Source: JBMORL01 sp049322335
GTDB lineage: Bacteria; Bacteroidota; Bacteroidia; Flavobacteriales_D; UBA2798
DNA length: 64,000 nt
Reading direction: 5' to 3'
NCBI GenBank assembly: GCA_049322335.1
Contig: JBMORL010000084.1
Location: 31,048 to 95,047 of the forward strand
Below the pieces are notes generated by a model, which saw only the letters and a program-made list of their open reading frames with translations, searched no databases and was not told the origin of the DNA. The translations under genes and the position numbers were made by a program. Numbering within the stretch: the stretch's first letter is position 1; each line of letters begins with the position of its first letter. Shown here piece after piece: positions 1 through 9,299 of this stretch.

Positions 1-205
1 TCCGGCAAAAATGGAACTTGTGCGGTTAGCGATTCCACGAAGAGTGTATACACAAAGTCATATTGAATATGTGATTGAAGTTTTTGAAAAAATCCTGGCA
101 GAAAAAGAAAAGACATCAGGATTTGAGATTACAGAAGAACCGGAATTTTTGAGGCATTTTACTTCGAAGTTCAGGCCGGTGAAAAAAGAAGTGTTTGCTG
201 AATAG
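1..205 (+). CDS. tnaA: Tryptophanase, C-terminal fragment (5' end outside window)
   Basis: Only the last 67 or so codons are present, in the frame beginning at base 2. The visible part reads P-A-K-MELVRLAIPRRVYTQSH, followed near the end by EEPEFLRHFTSKFRPV. This matches the C-terminus of tryptophanase, whose E. coli member has ELLRLTIPRATYTQTH and a closing LRHFTAKL. The enzyme is a cytoplasmic PLP-dependent lyase that splits tryptophan into indole, pyruvate and ammonia. Tyrosine phenol-lyase is the close alternative; the catalytic part that would separate them is off the window. The stop (203-205) faces the stop of the amidotransferase at 219, so the pair is convergent with 13 bases between. 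Confidence 0.8.
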   Translation, partial: PAKMELVRLAIPRRVYTQSHIEYVIEVFEKILAEKEKTSGFEITEEPEFLRHFTSKFRPVKKEVFAE

Positions 206-218
206 AGCAGCGAATTTA

Positions 219-2317
219 TCAGATATTTTTCTTCATCCAGTCTTCCAGCACCACCAGATACCACAACCTTGACCACGGATAACGTTTATCGCCTTTCAGA
301 AATCCGTTCCACATGGATTTTAATTCTTTTTCGTTGATGAATTCACGCTGGGAAAGTTGATTTATTTTTTCTTCACAGAATCCACGCAACTCGTTTTTCA
401 TCCATTCTTTCCACGGAAGGGTAAATCCCATTTTGGGACGGTTTACGATTTCAGNNNNNNNNNNNNNNNNNNNNNNNNNNNNNNNNNNNNNNNNNNNNNN
501 NNNNNNNNNNNNNNNNNNNNNNNNNNNNNNNNNNNNNNNNNNNNNNNNNNNNNNTTTTCGTTGATGAATTCACGCTGGGAAAGTTGATTTATTTTTTCTT
601 CACAGAATCCACGCAACTCGTTTTTCATCCATTCTTTCCACGGAAGGGTAAATCCCATTTTGGGACGGTTTACGATTTCAGAAGGAAGCAAATCTCCCAT
701 TGCATCTACCAGCAGTTTTTTGGGCGTATGCGGAAATTTGAATGAACTTTTTATCCCCATTACATATTCCACCAGCTGATGATCAAGAAATGGTTCGCGA
801 ACTTCCAGTGCATGAGCCATACTCATCTGGTCGGTGTCGCGCAATAAAACATTTTGCAGGTAGGAATATATTTCGCCATAACTGATCTTACTCAACTCGG
901 GAAGATTGTACCCGTGTTTACCTGTTCCTACTCCATCCAGCATCATTTCATGCACGCTTCGCAACGGGAGTTTTTTCTTATTGAGCAAAGCTGCAATTTT
1001 TTTTTCGGTAAGCACCTGGCGCATTACCGGATAAACGTTTTCGATATCAAAATATTCCAGCCTTAAAAAAGTATCCAGTTTATCGGAAGAAACTCCCGGA
1101 CGAAAAGTTTTTAACACACTGCTCCCCATTTTTCTTACCGGCATAGGAAAATACTGCAACCATTCTTTTGATTTCAATCCGTATAAACGTTTGAATACAT
1201 CATAACCGGCAAACAATTCATCTCCGCCAATTCCGGATAACGCCATGGTTATCCCCGCTTCTTTGGTTACTTTTGAAACCACCCAGGTATTTGGCCCGTC
1301 ACCCGAGGGATGATCCATAGAAGCCAGCGCACCGGGAATCATCTGCAGAAAGTCGCTGGGAGTTAGTTTTATTTCGGTGTGCCGGGTTTTATATTTTTCA
1401 GCAATGATACGCGCATATTTCGCTTCACTGAATTCTTCCTCGGCAAAAGTTACCGTAAAAGTATTTACACGCTGTGAGGAAACTTCACTCATTAATGCCA
1501 CCACTGCGCTGGAATCAATTCCTCCCGACAAAAATGCGCCAAAAGGAACATCGGCCACCAGTCTTTTTTCTACAGAAGACAGTAACAATTCCTTCACGTT
1601 TTTCACACAAGCCTCATACGACTGGTTTTCGGAAAATTCGTTGTAATTATCTGCTGCGTTCCAGTATTTCCGGATTTTTACTTCATTGTCATTTATCCAT
1701 GCAAAATGCCCGGGCATAAGCATAAATACATTTTTCAGGATAGTACGCGGTGCATGTACTGTCTGGTAGCGAAAATAATCCACCAGCGCATCACTATCGG
1801 TTTCCGGGGGAACTATTCCTGAAGAAAGCAAGGCCCTTATTTCGGAAGAAAAAATAAAAGAACGATCGTTTTGATAATAATACAACGGTTTTACTCCCAT
1901 CCTGTCGCGGGCAATAAATAATTCTGACGATTGATTATCCCAGATAGCGAAGGCATACATACCACTGAGTTTCGCCAGGCATTTTTCGCCCCATTTAATA
2001 AAAGCAAAAAGTAACACTTCGGTATCAGTGCCGGTTTGAAACTGAAATTCTTTTAACTCATTTTTTAGTTCACGGTAATTATAAATTTCACCGTTAAAAA
2101 TAATTGTATAACGTTTATCGGGTGAGTGAAAGGGTTGATTACCGGCATCAGAAAGGTCGATAATGGAAAGGCGCCTGTGGCCGAAAGCAATATTTCCCGA
2201 AACAAAATATCCGTCAGCATCGGGCCCGCGGTGAGCCAGAGCAGCATTCATTTTTCCGATCACCGAAACAGGATCAGAAATTTTTTCAAGTCCGAATATG
2301 CCGTTTATGCCGCACAT
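219..2317 (-). CDS. asnB: Asparagine synthetase-type glutamine amidotransferase (first copy), interrupted by an assembly gap
   Basis: Class II glutamine amidotransferase fused to an ATP-pyrophosphatase synthetase domain. After Met removal Cys2 would be the nucleophile (MCGINGIFG). HRGPD (29-33), NGEIYNY (75-81) and TDTEV (97-101) form the glutaminase pocket. SGGIDSS (264-270) is the PP-loop, and LEVREPFLDH lies in the C-terminal half. The reading frame is broken by 100 Ns at 455-554. Collapsing the duplicated 127 bases on either side of the gap rejoins the frame into about 623 residues ending in LEDWMKKNI, a normal family length. It lies downstream of a glycosyltransferase, so it may amidate a sugar acid rather than make free asparagine; that is inference. 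A second copy is at 35530. Confidence 0.9.
328..681. repeat. 127-base exact direct duplication flanking the N gap (assembly overlap)
   Basis: Bases 328-454 and 555-681 appear identical, both running from ttttcgttgatgaattc to cggtttacgatttcag, and they abut the N run exactly on both sides. A 127-base overlap is the usual end-overlap of contigs from a de Bruijn assembly with k = 127, joined with a 100-N spacer. Removing one copy plus the Ns restores the asparagine synthetase frame. I therefore read this as an artefact, not a biological repeat. Confidence 0.9.
455..554. other. Scaffold gap of 100 N
   Basis: Exactly 100 undetermined bases, a conventional placeholder length. The gap lies inside the amidotransferase coding sequence and, because 100 is not a multiple of three, artificially shifts its frame. 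The flanking duplication suggests that no real sequence is missing. Confidence 0.97.
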
Positions 2318-2346
2318 TTTTATTTATTTTTCATTAGGCAGGAGGC

Positions 2347-2392
2347 AAAAGCCATGAGCCACCAGTTATTTTGATCTCACCTCATGGCTTTT
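2347..2392 (-). terminator. 12-bp perfect inverted repeat between GT4 and asnB, possible terminator or attenuator
   Basis: AAAAGCCATGAG (2347-2358) and CTCATGGCTTTT (2381-2392) are perfect reverse complements separated by 22 bases. One arm contains the last codons and the TGA of the upstream glycosyltransferase; the other lies about 30 bases before the asnB start. The A-run/T-run edges resemble a bidirectional intrinsic terminator, but the long loop and the lack of T's beyond the stem make this uncertain. It could lower asnB expression relative to the genes upstream. Confidence 0.5.
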
Positions 2393-3455
2393 CAATAAAT
2401 TCCACCAAATTCCTCACCCAAATTTCCGGGGTTAATTCCATGGCTTTTTTCACACTTTGTTCTCCCATTTCAAATAATTCTGTATCTGTTTTTTTCATCA
2501 TTTTTTTCATAGCTTCTTTTATCGCGGATTTACTTCCCGCTTCGATGAGAAAACCATTTTTATCTTCTTCCAGGAATCGTTCGGCAGCGCCTACTTTATC
2601 TGTACAGATCATTGGGAAACCGGAAGCGGCAAATTCGTGAACAACCACTCCCCAGGGTTCGAAAGTGCTTGGAAGAATAAAAACTCCCGTATTTTTTATA
2701 TGTTCTTCAATTTCCCCGGGTTGCACAAAGCCGAAATGTTTTATTTTTTCGTGTTCTTTTCTCTGGTCGTATTTTGCTCCTGTTCCCAGGCACCAGAGTT
2801 CCCATTCATTGGGGTTTTCGTTTTGCAATTCAATAAAAGCTTCCCACATTTCAAAAATTCCTTTGAACTGAAGATAACGGCCTACATAAATAAATCGTTT
2901 GGGGAAATGTTGTTTTTTATTTTCCCTGTTGTTCAGGTAAAATTTGTGGAAATGATCTGTATCGGCACAATAATACCCGGTTTGAATTTTTTCGCTGGAA
3001 AAACCAAGGTGAAGAGCAAATTTTTTCTGTGATTCTCCGGGCACCCAGGCAGCATTATAATAGGGTTTGATAAAAATAAAATTCAGCCAGCCGGCCAGCC
3101 GTTGTTTGAAACTACCGTCCCATTGATTATCAATTCCCACCACCACGGGAATTTTTTTTACGTACTTCTTACAAATCTTCCTGTATAATTTATCCACCCA
3201 ACCACTGCAATAAATAAGATCAGGATTTATTTCATTCACCAGTTCATGCAGTTTTTCTGAAGTAAAACCGGTTTTGGTATACACTTTTACCGAGGCAGGA
3301 AAATTGAAATCGAAGGGCGCTTCTTTATTTAAAGGCCAGCGGACAATATGTACTTCTGCTTTTCCTGATTCTGCCAAAGCCTGTGCACAGGAAATAAAAT
3401 AAGAAGCCAGCTCGGTATAAAGAAAAACTATTTTGTATTTTTTTTGAATGGTCAT
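2382..3455 (-). CDS. GT4-type glycosyltransferase
   Basis: Probable cytoplasmic retaining glycosyltransferase of the GT-B fold. The N-terminal half opens with KIVFLYTELASYF, a Rossmann-type strand and loop. The C-terminal half has RFIYVGRYLQFKG, LPSTFEPWGVVVHEFAASG with the EX7E donor-binding motif of GT4, and a nucleotide-sugar site near CTDKVGAAERF. The ATG at 3453-3455 overlaps the TGA of the upstream phosphoesterase gene as ATGA, so I prefer it over the longer frame from 3488, which would add 11 charged residues. It belongs to the minus-strand run descending from 11295. Donor and acceptor cannot be told. Confidence 0.85.
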   Translation of the reverse strand: MTIQKKYKIVFLYTELASYFISCAQALAESGKAEVHIVRWPLNKEAPFDFNFPASVKVYTKTGFTSEKLHELVNEINPDLIYCSGWVDKLYRKICKKYVKKIPVVVGIDNQWDGSFKQRLAGWLNFIFIKPYYNAAWVPGESQKKFALHLGFSSEKIQTGYYCADTDHFHKFYLNNRENKKQHFPKRFIYVGRYLQFKGIFEMWEAFIELQNENPNEWELWCLGTGAKYDQRKEHEKIKHFGFVQPGEIEEHIKNTGVFILPSTFEPWGVVVHEFAASGFPMICTDKVGAAERFLEEDKNGFLIEAGSKSAIKEAMKKMMKKTDTELFEMGEQSVKKAMELTPEIWVRNLVEFIEKP

Positions 3456-4516
3456 TTTTTCTTTTTCCTCCTTCTCATAATCAACCATACCACCAATACG
3501 CCAAACATACAGGAAGCTATGCCATACCAGTAATAACGGTGCGTAACGGTGTTTTTCACATACAAAGGTACCAGCCGGAAATTAAAAGGTGGTTTAACCT
3601 TGTAGTGTTTTTTCCAGTAATCAATATTATAATATTCGAGCGGTTCCACTTTGTTGCTGTTGAGTGAAAATGTTTCGAAAGAAACTTTTCCGTTATCCAC
3701 ATTTACCTTCAGCATGGCATCGCGGGGAAGGTCGCGGATGGCGGATTGGATATAAGTAATACCATGTTCGTCTTTGTGATAAAAAAACGAAGCCGGTGCA
3801 TTTCCAAGCGAACCGCTGAACCAGTAAATATTTTTTGTTTTGGCGGCCTCAATCAGCAATGGCTCCACTTCATTTTTAAAATTATTTCCGAATTCAGACC
3901 GGGTATTATCCAGAAAAAAATCTTTCATTTCTTCGTCTTCTTCAGCCCAGATGGGGCGATGAGAGAAAATAAATACGTTTTTTTCAGCAGAAGAAATATG
4001 TTTCAGAAATTCCAGTTGTTCATTCTTAATGCTACCGTTATCTCTTTCTGTATCCAAAAAAATAAACAACTCCGATCTTAGTGTAAAACGGGCGAAAGGA
4101 TCTCCGAAATTTTTATCATATATTTTTCCTGAAACATCATGATTGCCCACTGCATTAAAGAGCGGGGCCGTGAGTTTATTAAACAAGGCCATTTCGTAAT
4201 TGGGTATATCTTTTTCTATGTCCAGGAACAAATCACCGGTAGAGGCAACAAAAACAACACCCATATTGTTTATCCTCTCCAGGTTAGCAAGTAACGATGC
4301 TGCCGGAAAGCCTGACAGGTTATTTGAACTTCCATGAAAATGTCCGCTTACAATAAAAGAATATTTTCCTGTGGAATCATCTGCATATTTCCTCATATTA
4401 TTGAAAGGCGAAAGAGGCGTGCTGTTTTCCAACTGTTCCATTGAGGCAAACCATGTACGGGAATACGAACTATCGCATAAACCAATAAAAAATAATATAA
4501 AACTTATTATTCTCAC
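3452..4516 (-). CDS. Membrane-anchored calcineurin-like phosphoesterase with an incomplete active site
   Basis: 354 residues: N-terminal signal peptide (MRIISFILFFIGLCDSSYS), a metallophosphoesterase-like domain and a C-terminal membrane helix near 325-346 followed by RRRKKKK. Family motifs seen are GDLFLD (94-99), GNHD (124-127) and SHRP (185-188). The first motif, normally DxH, reads VSGHFHG (56-62), and the final GHxH motif reads SGSLG (234-238). Several metal ligands are therefore absent, and catalysis is doubtful. The domain would lie outside the inner membrane. It overlaps both neighbours by four bases (ATGA), so translation is probably coupled with the CotH fusion upstream and the glycosyltransferase downstream. 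Confidence 0.75.
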   Translation of the reverse strand: MRIISFILFFIGLCDSSYSRTWFASMEQLENSTPLSPFNNMRKYADDSTGKYSFIVSGHFHGSSNNLSGFPAASLLANLERINNMGVVFVASTGDLFLDIEKDIPNYEMALFNKLTAPLFNAVGNHDVSGKIYDKNFGDPFARFTLRSELFIFLDTERDNGSIKNEQLEFLKHISSAEKNVFIFSHRPIWAEEDEEMKDFFLDNTRSEFGNNFKNEVEPLLIEAAKTKNIYWFSGSLGNAPASFFYHKDEHGITYIQSAIRDLPRDAMLKVNVDNGKVSFETFSLNSNKVEPLEYYNIDYWKKHYKVKPPFNFRLVPLYVKNTVTHRYYWYGIASCMFGVLVVWLIMRRRKKKK

Positions 4517-6993
4517 TTTATTTCAATTTTCGATCCCTTTTCCGTTATTTTCAGCTTTCCGGTATTCTTTTCCTTTAATCCATTCACAATAATCTCAGCC
4601 GGGCCAAACACATCTCCTTTTTTATGTGCTTTGAAACCTGTTTCGCAATTTTCGAGCGACAGATTATTTACCTGTACTTTGCTTTGGTCTCTCGATTCCA
4701 CTCCCACTCCACCTTCTTTAATCACTGATTTTGTAATTACAGCTTCAGAATATTCTTCTGCATTCACAACCGAGCCCTTTATTTTTTGTGCCACCATTCC
4801 CGAAATACGTACAAAAGAACCATTCATTTTTATTCCGTCATTTTTGCATTCATCAACAATCAGGTTATTGAATTCACCCCTGCAAAAGAAAAGGTTGATG
4901 GCATTTTTTCCTGATAATTTAAATAATGAGTTTGTAATGTTTATATCCGACCGGGATGCCTGAACGGCTGCAAAACGCGAAAGAGAAAAAGTGCAGTTAT
5001 CAAGACTTGCTTTACTTTCATAAAAGTTTAACGCTCCTTCATTGGAATATTTAAACCATGTTGGCGCAGCGAGAGATTGAAATACTACATGAATAAACTC
5101 CGAGCGTTCTTTTACTCCAGAAATAATGATTCCTTGTCCTGTTGAATCGGAAGTGGTGACGATAACCGGTGATTCTTCTGTTCCTTTAAAATAAACCGGG
5201 GAACGGGAAATTATTTTTGCATTATTATTCAGCACAAGTTCTGTTCCTTCGAAAACATGTAATTTTTTATCTTTACCAATAACCAGGTCTTTTGTAACAA
5301 TATGTTTCCCTGGTTTAATAGTCAGAACACCATTCTCTTCCACGATAAAATCAAAATCTTTTACGTTTTCATTCTGAGTCATGTAAAAACCGGAAAAATT
5401 TTCATTGTAGGGCGGATAACTGAAAACTTCCTGTTCTTTTTTCTTATCCAGTCCCGGTAAATGATATTGAACGATTATCTTTTTGTTTCCTGTATCAGTA
5501 ATGATTTTTCCAAAAGGAATAATATAATTTTTATACAGCACGGGGGTTCCTGCCTTTTTGGAAGGAATGATAATTTTTTCTTTTAAGGTGATTGAAAAAG
5601 TATCAATTTTCAAGCCTGTAATTTCAAAAGGCATCGATTCTATCGCACCGATGGATAATGTAGCCGAAGTATCAGAAAAATTCATAGCATGAGCATAAAA
5701 CCCGACAGGAGAATCTAATATCTTCTGAATATTTTTGCAGTTATCGAAATAAATTTTGCTGCTAAAGTTTTTATAAGGGAATTCTTTGTAAAGAATGGCC
5801 AGGTTGCTTTGCAGTTGCGCATCAATGTGTTTAAAAAACTTTTCGAGGAAACTTCCTTTGGTAAGCCGGTCGAGTTCTGAAATATACACGGCAAAAAACT
5901 CAGGGTCGCTGAACATCATTTCGTGATGGTCGTTGTGATAATTCAAAGAATCATCAATGAACTTATAGGTTCCCGAAATTTTTGCTGCAGGCTGTGCCCC
6001 GAAACTTTCATAAGCTACCGGCTCAAGTAATTGCGTAGCGGGATTGTAATAATATTTTACATCGCTCCAGTCGAGACTGTGATGTCCGCCCACTATATCA
6101 ATCACTGCATGAAAACGTGCCAGTTTTACTATATCAAAAGTTTTTGATGTAGTTCTTTTTCCTCTCCTGAATTCTTCCAGCAATTGCATAGCCGAAATAA
6201 AATCCCTGCGCAGACTGCTGTCACCAAGTGTATTTTTGGTTTCATACGCTTCGATATACGCATTTTGCATGTTGGCAAATTCTTCGGTAATCCGGATTTT
6301 ATTGTATTCATTCATCCGGTGTTCCCAATACAAATCGGGATTGTATCGTATAACGGGTCCGGGCAAACGCAGATTGTTTTGTATAAGTTCCTGTGCAAAA
6401 TGTTCTTCAAGGGCATAAATTCCCCAGTCATCATCGTTCACATGCACTTTTACAAACATATACCGCAACGAAATGATTTCCTGGCTTTCCATCAGTTGAT
6501 GATAGATCCATTCGTTGACATAATTTCTTGTCCCGGGGTGTTGGAGGCTGAATCGTTTCATCCCCATCAGTGCATCGCCTTTTTTGGTTTTTACACGGAA
6601 CGACCATTTATTTTCCTGCAGGTGATCGGTCATGTGACCCTTGAGGCGGATTTCGGATTTAATTTTTTTCCCGTCATGGATAATGTCTGCGGGAACGTAT
6701 TCACCGTCTTCGTTGTTTACGATTATTCCCCTGCGTAAAGCCTGTTCACGTAGTTTTTCCAGTTTTTTAAAATCGTTTTCGGAAATTTGGATATAAATCT
6801 CTTCGTATTGTGCGTTAAAGCTTTTGGAATAGTTGCTGCCGGTGGTAGTGAGAAAATCCCATAGATTTTTAAAGCCGTGTTTTTTTGCCCATTGGTTGCC
6901 GAAATATGCAGTCACTAACGATAACAAAAGAAAAACGGATAAACCGATGATCCATTTTTTCCTCCTGTTTTTCTTTTTGCCCGGTGTTCCCAT
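4513..6993 (-). CDS. CotH-kinase-like domain fused to a C-terminal parallel beta-helix
   Basis: 826 residues. A basic N-terminus and one membrane helix (about 14-32) are followed by a CotH-like region (about 60-480) with RLKGHMTDHLQENKWSFRVK, RFSLQHPGTRNYVNEW and VKVHVNDDDWGIYALEEHF. The counterpart of the late CotH segment reads DWSDVKYYYNPATQLLEPV-AYES (309-330). The usual W-D-x-D seen in the 533-residue paralogue at 9300 is missing, so this may be an inactive kinase fold. Residues about 560-800 are a series of short Asn-rich turns (NITNSLFKLSGKNAINLFF) typical of pectate-lyase-like beta-helices. It overlaps the phosphoesterase gene by four bases. CotH proteins are protein kinases in spores; the role here is unknown. 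Confidence 0.75.
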   Translation of the reverse strand: MGTPGKKKNRRKKWIIGLSVFLLLSLVTAYFGNQWAKKHGFKNLWDFLTTTGSNYSKSFNAQYEEIYIQISENDFKKLEKLREQALRRGIIVNNEDGEYVPADIIHDGKKIKSEIRLKGHMTDHLQENKWSFRVKTKKGDALMGMKRFSLQHPGTRNYVNEWIYHQLMESQEIISLRYMFVKVHVNDDDWGIYALEEHFAQELIQNNLRLPGPVIRYNPDLYWEHRMNEYNKIRITEEFANMQNAYIEAYETKNTLGDSSLRRDFISAMQLLEEFRRGKRTTSKTFDIVKLARFHAVIDIVGGHHSLDWSDVKYYYNPATQLLEPVAYESFGAQPAAKISGTYKFIDDSLNYHNDHHEMMFSDPEFFAVYISELDRLTKGSFLEKFFKHIDAQLQSNLAILYKEFPYKNFSSKIYFDNCKNIQKILDSPVGFYAHAMNFSDTSATLSIGAIESMPFEITGLKIDTFSITLKEKIIIPSKKAGTPVLYKNYIIPFGKIITDTGNKKIIVQYHLPGLDKKKEQEVFSYPPYNENFSGFYMTQNENVKDFDFIVEENGVLTIKPGKHIVTKDLVIGKDKKLHVFEGTELVLNNNAKIISRSPVYFKGTEESPVIVTTSDSTGQGIIISGVKERSEFIHVVFQSLAAPTWFKYSNEGALNFYESKASLDNCTFSLSRFAAVQASRSDINITNSLFKLSGKNAINLFFCRGEFNNLIVDECKNDGIKMNGSFVRISGMVAQKIKGSVVNAEEYSEAVITKSVIKEGGVGVESRDQSKVQVNNLSLENCETGFKAHKKGDVFGPAEIIVNGLKEKNTGKLKITEKGSKIEIK

Positions 6994-7023
6994 TAATAGA
7001 TAAAATTAACCACAAATCCCTTA

Positions 7024-7971
7024 CTATGCATTTTTTCCTGTACCTGATTTTACGAAATCCTGAAAATAGCGGATCAATACCCCGTATAGCTGACGATGTC
7101 CGCTTTCATTCAAATGATTATTGTCACGATAATGTGCCTGCTGAAACGGGAAATCAATGCCCCGAACAAAAGTAATTTGCTCTTCTTGCAGCCATTTCAG
7201 TAATTCCTGTCCGTATTTGTTGTATTGTTTGTTTTTCAGTTCTTCCAGTTCAGGATGCACATACACGAGCAGTTGAATATTGTTTTCCCGGCAATAGTTT
7301 GCAAAGTCGCTCCACCCCGTATTCACTTTTGAATTATCAAAACCGTAGAGATGATCATATTCTTCCTCTTTTCCTCCGAACCACCGTTTTACCATGGGCA
7401 CAAAATAGCGGTTAAATCCATCGGTAAGTGCGCACCAGGGTTGTGCATCGGGCCAGGCTTTATGGTCGCCCACCACATTTCTAAAGTGCATATTATCGTG
7501 CCAGTCGTGGCTGCTGAACACAAGTACAAAAAAAGGAGAATCAAAATTACCGTGTTCCTGCAGATAGGCAAAAGCGTTATCCGGACCCCAGCTTTGTGCA
7601 GAGATATTGAGTACGCGTATCTGTTCACCCGATTCATTGGATAAATCATTTTCAAGCAGTGTAGAAACCAGCGAGTCGTGATCCACATGCGGGCCACCGT
7701 TAATGACAGAGTCTCCAAAAAGCAGAATGCGCAATTTGTCTTTCGGTGAAAGCGGTTTGCTGCGCATAGAGTATTCGTTGGTGATGATGTGATTATGAAA
7801 ACGCCAGAGGTCCTGGTTGGGTGCGTAGATGTATTCGTATTTTTTGCTGACGATGTAAACAGGCAGATGTCCCAGTCCCAGCCAGAAACGGGCGATCAGT
7901 TCCCCGGCCAGGAGAAGAATCAATACAATGGCCGGAATTTTAATCCAGCGCGGCCATTTTTTCTGTTTCAT
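7024..7971 (-). CDS. SGNH/GDSL hydrolase, membrane-anchored
   Basis: 315 residues with one N-terminal hydrophobic segment (about 10-30) that would anchor the domain on the outer side of the inner membrane. RILLFGDSVINGG (81-93) is the GDSL block with Ser88 as nucleophile. NISAQSWGPDNA and VFSSHDWHDN correspond to blocks II/III, and YRDNNHLNESGH carries the Asp/His pair near residue 287. Such enzymes add or remove O-acyl groups on glycans or lipids. The start overlaps the O-antigen-ligase-like gene by 32 bases, suggesting that the two work on the same glycan. The 30-base spacer after it (6994-7023) shows no obvious signal. Confidence 0.8.
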   Translation of the reverse strand: MKQKKWPRWIKIPAIVLILLLAGELIARFWLGLGHLPVYIVSKKYEYIYAPNQDLWRFHNHIITNEYSMRSKPLSPKDKLRILLFGDSVINGGPHVDHDSLVSTLLENDLSNESGEQIRVLNISAQSWGPDNAFAYLQEHGNFDSPFFVLVFSSHDWHDNMHFRNVVGDHKAWPDAQPWCALTDGFNRYFVPMVKRWFGGKEEEYDHLYGFDNSKVNTGWSDFANYCRENNIQLLVYVHPELEELKNKQYNKYGQELLKWLQEEQITFVRGIDFPFQQAHYRDNNHLNESGHRQLYGVLIRYFQDFVKSGTGKNA

Positions 7972-9295
7972 CCTGATTAATCATTTCTTTATTATCCAAA
8001 TCATTTTCTGTATTCCAGACAAATTCTTCGTCTGTAAGAAGAGTAGCGATAGTGAGGAAAACTATAGTGAAGGGATTCAGTGAGGCAGCCAGCCATGGTT
8101 CAAAGTTGATGGAAAACATCACGGCAAACATTACGGGTATAGCAAAAGGAGATCTTTTTGCTGCTTTGATAAACACGAGAAAAAATCCCCGTAAAAAAAG
8201 CAATAAACCTATAAGTCCTGTATTCAGCCAGAGAATAAGGTACGTATTATGTACTCCTCCTTCATGTCCAAGTCGGCTGAGGTAATCGAAGTTTGTTCTC
8301 ATCAGCACCTCATCGTATCCGAATCCTTTACCTACAAACATACTCTTCTGAATATTTTCCCATGCAAATTCCCATGCTACGGTTCTGCCTGATCCCTGTT
8401 GCAGGTTATCGACCCTGAAATATTTTTCCATTCCTGCGGCACGGATAATGGTTTCATAATTTTGCATGAAGAACTCTGCACCAAGAAGAGAAGCAATAAA
8501 AGTAATTAGTCCAAGTGTTGGAGAAATCCTGTAGGCCTGGGTAAATACAAGAAACAAAACGATAGCCAACAAAGCCGTTCGCGAACCGGTTTTGTAAGTA
8601 ACATAAAAAATCACGAGGTAAAAAATTACCATTTCCAGCCTGCTGAACAGTTCCGGAAAACAATTATTGACAATATGAAACAGGATAAACGTCAAAATAA
8701 GGAATATCCCCAGCCCGTTAGGATTTCCGAAAACACCTCTTAACCGTTCCCCGTGAGAAATAGCCACTTCACGGTTAACATATATCAGCACTACTCCTGC
8801 AACAATAATGGCCAGCATAAAATACAGCAGGTTTTTGAAAAAAGCCGGCCCGTAGTCACGGTAATTTTTCAATACAAAATTCGGGACAATGATAAACAAC
8901 AGGAAATAGGAAATAGTTTTTTGTGCGCCCGGGAGCAGATTTTTTTCAGCATAAATAAGGCAAATAAATGCCATGATCATAAACGGAATAAAGAGATAAA
9001 ACATCCTGTTAAGCGGCATAAAATTTTTCTGATCGGAAATCAGGAATAAAGCCAGTAAAACAATATTCAACGATTTGAATGTTTTGGCAAAAGCCATTTT
9101 CATCTCCAGGCTATCTGAAAGAATAAGAATAAAAAGAAATCCGATAAACAGCTCCTGGTACCTGGAGTTCATACGGAATAAAAGTAAAAATAAAGGAATG
9201 ATCAGTAGCGCCAAAAAAGAAGAAATCATACCTGCTGCCAGCCATAACAGCATGATGAAAGTGAAAAGCAGATTATTTTTTATTACCTCTGTCAA
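7940..9295 (-). CDS. O-antigen ligase / Wzy-like polytopic membrane protein
   Basis: 451 residues, almost wholly hydrophobic, with about ten to twelve membrane helices and a larger periplasmic loop (about 270-330: YFRVDNLQQGSGRTVAWEFAW, then GFGYDEVL and RLGHEGGVHNTYLILW). The loop sequence R-x-x-x-W and the conserved GHEGG-HN-T-L segment are typical of the O-antigen ligase (WaaL/Wzy) superfamily, which uses undecaprenyl-linked glycans as donor. Ligase and polymerase cannot be separated from sequence alone. The C-terminus is an acidic cytoplasmic tail overlapping the SGNH hydrolase start. Confidence 0.85.
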   Translation of the reverse strand: MTEVIKNNLLFTFIMLLWLAAGMISSFLALLIIPLFLLLFRMNSRYQELFIGFLFILILSDSLEMKMAFAKTFKSLNIVLLALFLISDQKNFMPLNRMFYLFIPFMIMAFICLIYAEKNLLPGAQKTISYFLLFIIVPNFVLKNYRDYGPAFFKNLLYFMLAIIVAGVVLIYVNREVAISHGERLRGVFGNPNGLGIFLILTFILFHIVNNCFPELFSRLEMVIFYLVIFYVTYKTGSRTALLAIVLFLVFTQAYRISPTLGLITFIASLLGAEFFMQNYETIIRAAGMEKYFRVDNLQQGSGRTVAWEFAWENIQKSMFVGKGFGYDEVLMRTNFDYLSRLGHEGGVHNTYLILWLNTGLIGLLLFLRGFFLVFIKAAKRSPFAIPVMFAVMFSINFEPWLAASLNPFTIVFLTIATLLTDEEFVWNTENDLDNKEMINQDETEKMAALD

Positions 9296-9299
9296 TGTA

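Noticed and set aside
328..681. Biological direct repeat or duplication in asnB
   Set aside because: Both copies abut the 100-N gap exactly and are 127 bases long, the signature of a k = 127 contig overlap.
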